Positions 7,891 through 14,651 of a stretch of DNA of 24,760 bases are shown here, one piece after another; the stretch's first letter is position 1, and the number at the start of each line of letters is the position of its first letter. The notes under the pieces were generated by a model. The model was not told the DNA's origin and did no database searches. It saw nothing but the letters and a program-made list of their open reading frames with translations. Source of the stretch: Mollicutes bacterium (GTDB lineage: Bacteria; Bacillota_I; Bacilli_A; RF39; UBA660); assembly GCA_012513875.1 (NCBI GenBank), contig JAAZBI010000004.1, forward strand, positions 1-24,760. Reading direction: 5' to 3'. The position numbers were made by a program, and so were the translations under genes.

Positions 7891-8324
7891 CTTACTCTTA
7901 TAACGGATTCTAATCTAGTAGCTCTTAATATTTGATTATCTAATGAACCATAAGACATATCTAATTCTAATAAATGACCATTATTAAAAACAATAGTAGT
8001 TAAGTTGTTTTTTTTGTGATAATTTTCAATGTTTTTTAATGATATCCATTGACATTCATATAATCTGGGAGAACTAGTAGGAAAAAAGATAATCTCTCTT
8101 GATTCTTCAATTATAATTGGAGCTTTATGTGAAACGCCAATCAATTTTTTTGTTCCGCAGGCTCTTCCTTTATAACTACTTCCAAAAAAAGCGCAACTAT
8201 TTTCGACGATTTGCATTGGTGTTTGTTGAACCGTAAAGCTACTATCTTTTTCCATTACTTTTGAACAATAGTTATCAATTGGAATGATTGCTAAGGTCTC
8301 ATTAGAAATCTCATAAGTTTTCAT
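7869..8324 (-). CDS. comK: ComK-family competence transcription factor, short form
   Basis: ComK is the master activator of late competence genes in Bacillus and relatives, binding paired AT boxes in DNA. The 151-residue product matches remembered B. subtilis ComK along its core: PMQIVENSCAFFGSSYKGR (36-54, compare PLQIVDRSCRFFGSSYAGR), SHKAPI (65-70, compare SHKPPI), IFFPTSS (79-85), CQWIS (91-95, compare CGWIS) and FNNG...SYGSLDNQILRA (113-135, compare SYNSFENQVYRT). It ends about 40 residues earlier than the B. subtilis protein and so lacks the FMLYP segment used by the adaptor MecA. It has a perfect Shine-Dalgarno site, GGAGGTGA. It converges on ligA and diverges from the 8483 operon. The fold assignment is firm; a role in competence here is inferred. 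Confidence 0.9.
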   Translation of the reverse strand: MKTYEISNETLAIIPIDNYCSKVMEKDSSFTVQQTPMQIVENSCAFFGSSYKGRACGTKKLIGVSHKAPIIIEESREIIFFPTSSPRLYECQWISLKNIENYHKKNNLTTIVFNNGHLLELDMSYGSLDNQILRATRLESVIRVRKNKTAF

Positions 8325-8406
8325 TTTGTCACCTCCTTATTATTTATTTTTACTTTTTTTAGATACTACTCCTTTATTTTACAAAATAATTGATTAATAA
8401 TTTGTC

Positions 8407-8430
8407 GATTTTTATAAAAAAATCATTTTT
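8407..8430. promoter_or_regulatory. AT-rich inverted repeat with an AAAA-N5-TTTT box in the comK-like divergent region
   Basis: GATTTTT (8407-8413) pairs with AAAAATC (8418-8424), and AAAA-ATCAT-TTTT spans 8418-8430, the form of a ComK AT box. A second box at a canonical spacing was not found, and such strings arise easily in AT-rich DNA. The rest of the 158-base intergenic region holds the forward promoter; no clear promoter for the comK-like gene was found. Confidence 0.3.
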
Positions 8431-8435
8431 CTCGT

Positions 8436-8464
8436 TTGTTAAAAAAACTAACTTATAGTATAAT
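8436..8464 (+). promoter_or_regulatory. promoter of the 8483 operon
   Basis: TTGTTA (8436-8441), a 17-base spacer and TATAAT (8459-8464) make a good sigma-A-type promoter. GGAG (8471-8474) then lies eight bases before the ATG, so the leader is about 12 bases. Confidence 0.75.
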
Positions 8465-8482
8465 AATGATGGAGTGTGAAAA

Positions 8483-8923
8483 ATGAAAATTTTTAAGAAT
8501 ATAAAATGGTTAGTTTTATTTTTTATTTTAGCTTTCATAGCTTTCGGTTTATGGTTATGTAAAGATTTATTTATTAATAGTGATGGCCCAATTTATGGTA
8601 ATCGCACTGATTTTATTAAGGATATTGAATTTACAGAAACACAAAAAACAGAATTAAATGAATTTTTAAAATCTCAAGCTGGAGTAGTTAATGCTAAAAC
8701 AGTAGAACATGGTATTATTATTAACGTTATTATATATGTGGAATCTGATGTTACAATTGCAGAAGCTAAAAAAATAGCTGAGAGTTCTTTAGAAAAATTT
8801 CCTGAAGATATTTTAAAAAATTATGATTTGGGTTTTTTAATTGATACTGAGTCAGATGAGGAAACTAAAGTTTTTCCTATTAATGGTAGCAAAAACCAAA
8901 AAAGTTTAGAAATAATATGGTAG
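8483..8923 (+). CDS. membrane-anchored protein of unknown function
   Basis: I do not recognise this 146-residue protein. One N-terminal membrane helix (about residues 9-27, WLVLFFILAFIAFGLWL) precedes a basic-poor, mostly acidic extracytoplasmic part. The middle (residues 50-120) reads as alpha-beta-beta-alpha, with alternating hydrophobic strands (KTVEHGIIINVIIYVE) and an amphipathic helix (IAEAKKIAESSLEKF), which suggests a small compact domain. It is first in an apparent operon with the GGDEF protein (11-base gap) and the YihY-like protein, so it may be an accessory to that receptor, but nothing proves it. Confidence 0.75.
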   Translation: MKIFKNIKWLVLFFILAFIAFGLWLCKDLFINSDGPIYGNRTDFIKDIEFTETQKTELNEFLKSQAGVVNAKTVEHGIIINVIIYVESDVTIAEAKKIAESSLEKFPEDILKNYDLGFLIDTESDEETKVFPINGSKNQKSLEIIW

Positions 8924-8934
8924 TAGGTGAATAG

Positions 8935-10968
8935 ATGAAAAATAGCAAAAAAAGAAAATTTTTAATTGTTCCTGCTTTCTTTCTTGTTTTATTAACAAGT
9001 TTAATTTTATACATTATTTATAATCCTTTAAGTGAAAGTGATGTTTCTTTAAATGTTTTTGAAGAACGTTGGTTAGCATCTAATAAAAATAAGGTTATTA
9101 ATATTTATTTGCCTGTAGATGTTCCTTTAGCAACTAAAGATGGAAAAGGTGTAAGTTTCGATTTTATTTCTTATTTAGAAGAAAAAACAGATTTAGAATT
9201 TAATAAAAATTCTTATATAAAAACAGATGAAATTTCTGATGAAGAAAACAACTTTGTTTTGTTAGAAGCTAACGAACAAGAAACAGATCAACAATTAGTT
9301 TTTTTCACAGATAATTATGTTGTTTTGAGCAATGAAAGTGTTGGTTTGAAGAAAGTCTCATCTTTAACTGGTAAAGTTGGAGTATTAGAAAACGATTATA
9401 AATTAATTGAAAATTATATTTTAAATGAGAACTTAATTTTAAACAAATATTCACAAAGTAATGATATGTTTTCAGCTCTTGACAATGAGGAAGTTCAATA
9501 TTTAATTTTATCTAAAGTTTTATATTTAGATAAAATCATTGAAAAAAATTATAATGTAATTAACGTTTTAAATGATTTGTCTCGCAAATATGTTTTATCT
9601 TTAGGAAAAAATGACAAAGATTTCAATAATATTATTAATAAATTCTATCAAAAATGGCAAACAGAAGAATTAATTAAATCATATAACAAAGAATTATTTG
9701 ATTTATACGCTTTAATTAAACAAATTGACGATAAAACTAAGACTGAATTTATTAGTAAAAGATATGTTTATGGTTACTTAGAAACAATACCTTATGATAG
9801 ATTTAGTAAAAACGAATTATTAGGAATTTCTGGAGAATATTTAAATAATTTTATGGATTTTTCAAAAGTAGAATTTAGTTTTAAAGGATATAATAATTAT
9901 AAAGAATTAAACGAAGCCTTTCTGTCTGGAGAAGTTGACTTTGCCTTTAATTATTATGATTTAAAAAAGATTAATGGAAAAAATACAAACGATATTGTTT
10001 ACAGTGATTATTATGTTTTAACTAAAAAGAATAACGTTGTGATAGATACTTTAAAATCATTAAAAAAAGAAGTATATTTAATTGAAGGAACAAAATTAGC
10101 AAAAGAAATTAAAGACAACAGTAACTTTCTAGTAAAAGAAGTGAAAAAACCTGTTGATTTAAAAGAAAAAGAGATTATTATTGTCGATAATAATACTTAT
10201 ATTTATTATAAAGATAAGATTTTTAACGAATATTTTATTGCATATTCTGGTAAACTTGATGAAAACTATGGCTATATTGTGAATAATAAAGAAAGCAATG
10301 ATATGTTTTTTAATATTTTTAATTATTATATTTCTAGTGTTAATCACGAAAAATATAAATATATTGGTATAAATAATTTAACTGATAAAAGAATTGAATT
10401 TGATTTATCTTTTCTTTGGTTATATGTAATTTTATTTCCTTTAACATTGTTTATGATTCTTTATTTTTTAAAACAAAGATCAAAAAAACAAAAAATGAGA
10501 ACAGATATGAAATTAAAATATATTGATCCATTAACATCAATTAAAAATCGTTATTATTTAAATTGTAATATGTGTAAGTGGCAAGAAAACAATACTTTCC
10601 CTCAAGCTATAATTATTGTCAATATCAATCGTTTAAAAGATATTAATGATGTTTATGGTCATGAAGCAGGGGACAACGTTATTAAAGAAGCTGCAAATAT
10701 TTTGATTAAAAACCAAGTGGATAGATCTGACATAGTTCGAACAGATGGAAATGAATTTTTAATTTATTTACTATCTTATGATGAACAATTTGTTAGTTCA
10801 TATGCTAAAAAGATAAGTAAACTTCTAAAAAATTTACCACATGAAAATGGTGCTACAACGGGATATAGTATGATTGAAGACGATATGAAAACAATTGAAG
10901 ATGCCATTAATGAAGCTATATTAGATATGGCTACTAATCGTGAATTAAGACAAAACAATGAATCGTGA
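8935..10968 (+). CDS. receptor-like membrane protein with tandem binding-protein-type domains and a degenerate GGDEF domain
   Basis: The 677-residue product has a membrane helix at about 9-29, a 460-residue extracytoplasmic region, a second helix at 493-514 and a C-terminal GGDEF-fold domain (about 530-670). The outer region reads as two periplasmic-binding-protein-like modules (about 50-240 and 265-470), as in other receptor-linked signalling proteins. The GGDEF domain keeps DPLTSIKNR and INDVYGHEAGD (guanine-contact positions N571 and D580). The signature, however, is DGNEF (604-608), and the first metal-ligand Asp is N563 (VNIN for the usual DID). No RxxD inhibitory site is in place. Loss of both metal ligands argues against c-di-GMP synthesis and for a nucleotide-sensing or purely structural output. 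The start is set by AGGTGAATAG before ATG 8935. Confidence 0.85.
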   Translation: MKNSKKRKFLIVPAFFLVLLTSLILYIIYNPLSESDVSLNVFEERWLASNKNKVINIYLPVDVPLATKDGKGVSFDFISYLEEKTDLEFNKNSYIKTDEISDEENNFVLLEANEQETDQQLVFFTDNYVVLSNESVGLKKVSSLTGKVGVLENDYKLIENYILNENLILNKYSQSNDMFSALDNEEVQYLILSKVLYLDKIIEKNYNVINVLNDLSRKYVLSLGKNDKDFNNIINKFYQKWQTEELIKSYNKELFDLYALIKQIDDKTKTEFISKRYVYGYLETIPYDRFSKNELLGISGEYLNNFMDFSKVEFSFKGYNNYKELNEAFLSGEVDFAFNYYDLKKINGKNTNDIVYSDYYVLTKKNNVVIDTLKSLKKEVYLIEGTKLAKEIKDNSNFLVKEVKKPVDLKEKEIIIVDNNTYIYYKDKIFNEYFIAYSGKLDENYGYIVNNKESNDMFFNIFNYYISSVNHEKYKYIGINNLTDKRIEFDLSFLWLYVILFPLTLFMILYFLKQRSKKQKMRTDMKLKYIDPLTSIKNRYYLNCNMCKWQENNTFPQAIIIVNINRLKDINDVYGHEAGDNVIKEAANILIKNQVDRSDIVRTDGNEFLIYLLSYDEQFVSSYAKKISKLLKNLPHENGATTGYSMIEDDMKTIEDAINEAILDMATNRELRQNNES

Positions 10969-10979
10969 GGTAGTAAAAT

Positions 10980-11804
10980 ATGTTAAAAAAGATTTTTAAC
11001 TTATTAAAGAGAATTATTGAAATTAATAAAAAACCAATTATGAGCATTTTACCAGGACAATTGGCTTTCTTTTTCATTTTAGCTATTCCATCTTTAGTTG
11101 CTTTAGTTGGTATCATAGCTAATCTATTATCTTTATCGACAGTAGAATTTATAAATTTAATAAAAAACACTTTACCTTCAACAACAAGTAATTTAATTAT
11201 TCCTGTTATTGATGGAAGTGGATTAACTGGTAGTGTTTTATTTTTTGCTGTAGGAGCTATTTTTATGGTTTCTAATGGAGCATATGCTATTGTAGTTACA
11301 TCAAACACTATTTATAATGAAAATAATAATAGCGAATTAAAGAAACGTTTAAAAGCTTTTTTTATTGTATTTTTATTGATCTTTTTGATTTTATTTATTA
11401 TTGTAGTTCCAGCTTTTGGAAGCAGTATTTTAAATATTTTAAAAGAATTTGCTTATTTAGAGGGAATAATTGACAATTTAATCTTTTTATATGGCATTAT
11501 AAAATTACCTTTATCATTTTTCTTTATTTATTTTATTATAAAATTAATTTACACTATCGCTCCAGATGTCTCTATCAAAAGCAGAGAAGTAACTAAAGGT
11601 GCTTTATTAACAACTTTTTTATGGATAATTGTTATTGAAGGATATTCTTACTATGTTACAAATGTTGCTAATTATAGTGCGTTCTTTGGTAATATTGCTA
11701 ACTTAATTATTTTATTAGTTTGGTTTTATATTTTATCTTATATTTTTGTGTTAGGAATGGCAATTAATGCTGGAGTTAGTGAAGATAAAACAAAAACAGG
11801 TTAA
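10980..11804 (+). CDS. YihY/BrkB-family integral membrane protein
   Basis: The 274-residue product has about six membrane segments and matches the YihY/virulence factor BrkB family (once called ribonuclease BN). It shows the typical GQLAFFFILAIPSL near residue 26 and a C-terminal segment ending WFYILSYIFVLGMAINA. The family's biochemical role is not established; the old RNase BN label is wrong for this family. The gene follows the GGDEF gene by 11 bases, after GAGGTAG, and ends in a strong terminator, so it is the last gene of a three-gene operon. Confidence 0.88.
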   Translation: MLKKIFNLLKRIIEINKKPIMSILPGQLAFFFILAIPSLVALVGIIANLLSLSTVEFINLIKNTLPSTTSNLIIPVIDGSGLTGSVLFFAVGAIFMVSNGAYAIVVTSNTIYNENNNSELKKRLKAFFIVFLLIFLILFIIVVPAFGSSILNILKEFAYLEGIIDNLIFLYGIIKLPLSFFFIYFIIKLIYTIAPDVSIKSREVTKGALLTTFLWIIVIEGYSYYVTNVANYSAFFGNIANLIILLVWFYILSYIFVLGMAINAGVSEDKTKTG

Positions 11805-11818
11805 AGCCTGTTTTTTTT
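11792..11818 (+). terminator. terminator of the 8483 operon
   Basis: AAAAACAGG (11792-11800) and CCTGTTTTT (11807-11815) form a nine-base stem with a six-base loop, followed by more T. The YihY-like stop codon overlaps it. Confidence 0.9.
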
Positions 11819-11819
11819 G

Positions 11820-11848
11820 TTTTCAATAATAAAAATAAATGATATAAT
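11820..11848 (+). promoter_or_regulatory. promoter of the LTA-synthase-like gene
   Basis: Extended -10 TGATATAAT (11840-11848) lies 17 bases after a weak -35, TTTTCA (11820-11825). The leader would be about 20 bases with GGAGG before the ATG. Confidence 0.65.
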
Positions 11849-11874
11849 GAACTAAGATTATTTATGGAGGACTT

Positions 11875-13923
11875 ATGAAAAAAATTAAAAAATATTTTAA
11901 AAATTTTTCTTTTGATAAAGTAATTAAATCCATAAAGAAATATGATTATAAAAAGAATTTAAAGATAAATATTTTATTTGTAGTAACAGTAATTTCTCTT
12001 TTGTTAAATGATGTTATTTTAAGAATGGTAACAGTTGGTAATTTTTTAGATATAAAGCCTTTATTAGGATCGTTATCTTTTATCTTGTTAATTTTAGCAC
12101 CTTCTTATTTATTTAAGCCAAAGAATCAGATCTTTTATTTGTTAATAATTTCAATTTTACTAACAGCAATTTGTATAGTGAATAGTATTTATTATAATTA
12201 TTATTTATCTTTTTCGTCTTTTTCATTATTAAAAACGTCTCTACAAGTCATTGATGTAGCAGATGCGGTTACTAAAAATGCTATGGAATTAAAAGATTTT
12301 TTCTTTGTTTGGCAGCCCATTGTAATCTTATTTTTATATTTATATTTAAATCATCAAAATTATTTTAAAATTTTTAAAAAAGATAAATCAAGAAAAAAAG
12401 GATTTATAACTTCTGTTTTAATCTCTATTATAATTTTTTCTTTCTTTTTTGTTAGTTTGGATTCTTTAGAAAAAAGTCGTTTTATTAAACAGTGGAATCG
12501 CGAATTCATCGTTATGAAGTTTGGTATTTATATTTATCAATTAAATGACGCCTTTGTAAATATTAGTCCAAAATTTAATTCTGTTTTTGGTTATGATGAA
12601 ATGTCTAAAAAAATAAAAACATATTATGAATCAAAAGAACAAACAAAAACAAATAATTATACTAATATTTATAAAGATAAAAACATCATTATGATTCATG
12701 CTGAAAGTATGCAACAATTTTTAATTGATTTAAAAATAAATGGTGTAGAAATAACTCCTAATTTAAATAAATTGTTTCATTCTGGAATAGGATTTACTAA
12801 TTTTTATAGTCAATCGGGAGTGGGAACAAGTAGCGATACAGAATTTTCATTAAACACTTCATTATTGCCATCTACTAATGGAACAGTTTTTATTAGTTAT
12901 TGGGATCGTGAATATATAGCTATACCAAACATATTAAAGGAACAAAATTACTATACTTTTAGTATGCATGGTAATAAAGGTGATATGTGGAACAGAGAAA
13001 CAATGCACAGAACTTTAGGATATGATCGTTTTTATAGTATGAAAGATTATGAAATTGATGAAGTAATTGGTTTAGGTTTATCAGATAAGTCTTTTTTTCA
13101 TCAATCTGTAGAAAAAATTAAAGAAATAGATCAAAAATACGAAAAATATTATGGAACTTTAATTATGTTGACGAATCATACACCATTTTCAGAAGTTGAT
13201 AAATATGGAGAATTAAATCTTAGTTTAGAAGTAGAAATAACAAACGAAGAAGGAGAAACCGAGAAAGTAATCAGACCTTATTTAGAGGGGACTTTTTTAG
13301 GAGATTATTTAAAAGCTGCTCATTATGCTGATGCAGCTTTAGGAGATTTGATTGCTGATTTGGATCGAGAAGGTTTATTAGAAGATACGATTATTGTTCT
13401 TTATGGGGATCATGATGCAAAAATACCTAGAAAAGAATATAATTATATGTATAATTATGTTCCTCAAACAGACGAATTTTTAACTGAATTAGATGAAGGA
13501 TATGTTTTATTTGATTATTATGCTTATGAATTGAATCGAAAAGTGCCATTTATCATTTGGGAAAAAAATATGAAAAAACCTTTGCAAGTAGATAAAGTAA
13601 TGGGAATGATTGATGTATTGCCTACCTTAGGTAATATGGTAGATTTTAAAAGTGAATATTCTTTAGGAAACGATATTTTTAACATAGAAGACAATTATGT
13701 GGTTTTTCCAAATGGTAATTGGTTAACAAAAGATGTTTATTTTTATAATAAAAAACAAGAATTTAAACTATTATCTGAAACAGCAATTATTTCAACGGAT
13801 TATATCGAAAATTATACTAAAAAATCCGAAAACAAATTAGAAATTTCTAACGGAATAATTATTTATGATTTTATTAAAAAATCGAAAGAATCATTAGAAG
13901 TTTTAGAAAGCAATAAGAGGTAA
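11875..13923 (+). CDS. ltaS: LTA synthase family protein (LtaS-like, sulfatase fold)
   Basis: LtaS-type enzymes polymerise glycerol phosphate from phosphatidylglycerol on the outer face of the membrane to make lipoteichoic acid or related polymers. The 682-residue product has about five N-terminal membrane helices (residues 30-200) and an extracellular sulfatase-fold domain. Active-site positions match the family: E277 (MIHAES), nucleophile T318 (GVGTSSD), the substrate-binding MWNRETMHRTLGYDRFY region, TNHTPF, and D512-H513 (YGDHD). All metal-site residues are present, so it should be active. A small anchored unknown protein follows after five bases. Whether it makes LTA, primes it or transfers another phosphoglycerol group cannot be told from sequence. 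Confidence 0.92.
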   Translation: MKKIKKYFKNFSFDKVIKSIKKYDYKKNLKINILFVVTVISLLLNDVILRMVTVGNFLDIKPLLGSLSFILLILAPSYLFKPKNQIFYLLIISILLTAICIVNSIYYNYYLSFSSFSLLKTSLQVIDVADAVTKNAMELKDFFFVWQPIVILFLYLYLNHQNYFKIFKKDKSRKKGFITSVLISIIIFSFFFVSLDSLEKSRFIKQWNREFIVMKFGIYIYQLNDAFVNISPKFNSVFGYDEMSKKIKTYYESKEQTKTNNYTNIYKDKNIIMIHAESMQQFLIDLKINGVEITPNLNKLFHSGIGFTNFYSQSGVGTSSDTEFSLNTSLLPSTNGTVFISYWDREYIAIPNILKEQNYYTFSMHGNKGDMWNRETMHRTLGYDRFYSMKDYEIDEVIGLGLSDKSFFHQSVEKIKEIDQKYEKYYGTLIMLTNHTPFSEVDKYGELNLSLEVEITNEEGETEKVIRPYLEGTFLGDYLKAAHYADAALGDLIADLDREGLLEDTIIVLYGDHDAKIPRKEYNYMYNYVPQTDEFLTELDEGYVLFDYYAYELNRKVPFIIWEKNMKKPLQVDKVMGMIDVLPTLGNMVDFKSEYSLGNDIFNIEDNYVVFPNGNWLTKDVYFYNKKQEFKLLSETAIISTDYIENYTKKSENKLEISNGIIIYDFIKKSKESLEVLESNKR

Positions 13924-13928
13924 ATATT

Positions 13929-14531
13929 ATGAAAATAGTTAAATGTTTTATATTTTTAATTTTAATATTTTTAATTAGTTTAACAATTTATCAATTTGTA
14001 AAAAAACCAAAAACTAGTGAACCGGTTATTATTAGCAAAATTGAAACATATGGTTATAATTTAGAAGATAATAAAACCAAATTATATAGTACATATTTTG
14101 AAACTTTAAAAAAAGAATTAAACAAAGAAGAAGTAGATCAACAAAAATATGCCGAGTTAATTGTTAAGTTATTCATTTCTGATTTTTATGATTTGGATAG
14201 TAAAATTACAAAAAACGATATTGGAGGATTACAATTTATTAAATCTGAAGCGTTAGATAACATGGTTATAAAAGCTAAAGATACTATTTATAAATATGTA
14301 GAAAATAATGTTAATAAAGACAGAAAGCAAGTCCTACCCAAAGTTAAAGATATAGTTGTAGAAACAGTAGAAGAAACAACTTATAATTTTGATGATAAAA
14401 ATGATTTGGTTGCGTATAAAGTCAATGTTTATTGGCAATATGTTAAAGATTTAGGATATCAAGATGAAGCAATTTTTATTTTATTGAAAAATGAAAAAAA
14501 ATTAGAAATAGTTGAAATAAGAGAAAGATAA
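13929..14531 (+). CDS. small membrane-anchored extracytoplasmic protein, unknown
   Basis: I do not recognise this 200-residue protein. It has one N-terminal membrane helix (about residues 5-23, FIFLILIFLISLTIYQFV) with no lipobox cysteine, then a Lys/Glu-rich domain predicted outside the cell. The last 60 residues look like beta strands (DIVVETVEETTYNF, LVAYKVNVYWQYV, AIFILL, LEIVEI), resembling small NTF2-like or lipoprotein-type folds in outline only. It starts five bases after the LtaS-like stop, with AGAGG overlapping that stop, and shares its terminator, so a role in the same envelope process is likely but unproven. Confidence 0.75.
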   Translation: MKIVKCFIFLILIFLISLTIYQFVKKPKTSEPVIISKIETYGYNLEDNKTKLYSTYFETLKKELNKEEVDQQKYAELIVKLFISDFYDLDSKITKNDIGGLQFIKSEALDNMVIKAKDTIYKYVENNVNKDRKQVLPKVKDIVVETVEETTYNFDDKNDLVAYKVNVYWQYVKDLGYQDEAIFILLKNEKKLEIVEIRER

Positions 14532-14550
14532 TTATTATCTTTCTCTTTTT
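14519..14550 (+). terminator. terminator of the LtaS-like operon
   Basis: AAGAGAAAGATAA (14519-14531) pairs almost to the end with 14535-14547, leaving a three-base loop, then a T run. The stop codon of the upstream gene lies inside the stem. Confidence 0.9.
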
Positions 14551-14601
14551 ACGTAAAGCACAAAATAAATCATTTAAAATGTATCATATTGTTTATCTTT
14601 T

Positions 14602-14610
14602 TGTTATAAT
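14602..14610 (+). promoter_or_regulatory. extended -10 promoter of the dockerin-hydrolase operon
   Basis: TGTTATAAT lies 41 bases before the ATG at 14652, without a convincing -35. The gene has a strong Shine-Dalgarno site, GGAGGTGG. Confidence 0.6.
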
Positions 14611-14651
14611 TTTATTAGAATAATGGAAAAATATTAGTTGGAGGTGGAATA

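Noticed and set aside
8325..8482. A full ComK binding site (two AT boxes at canonical spacing)
   Set aside because: Only one AAAA-N5-TTTT box is clear. The nearest half-match is 13 bases away, and the base composition makes such boxes likely by chance.
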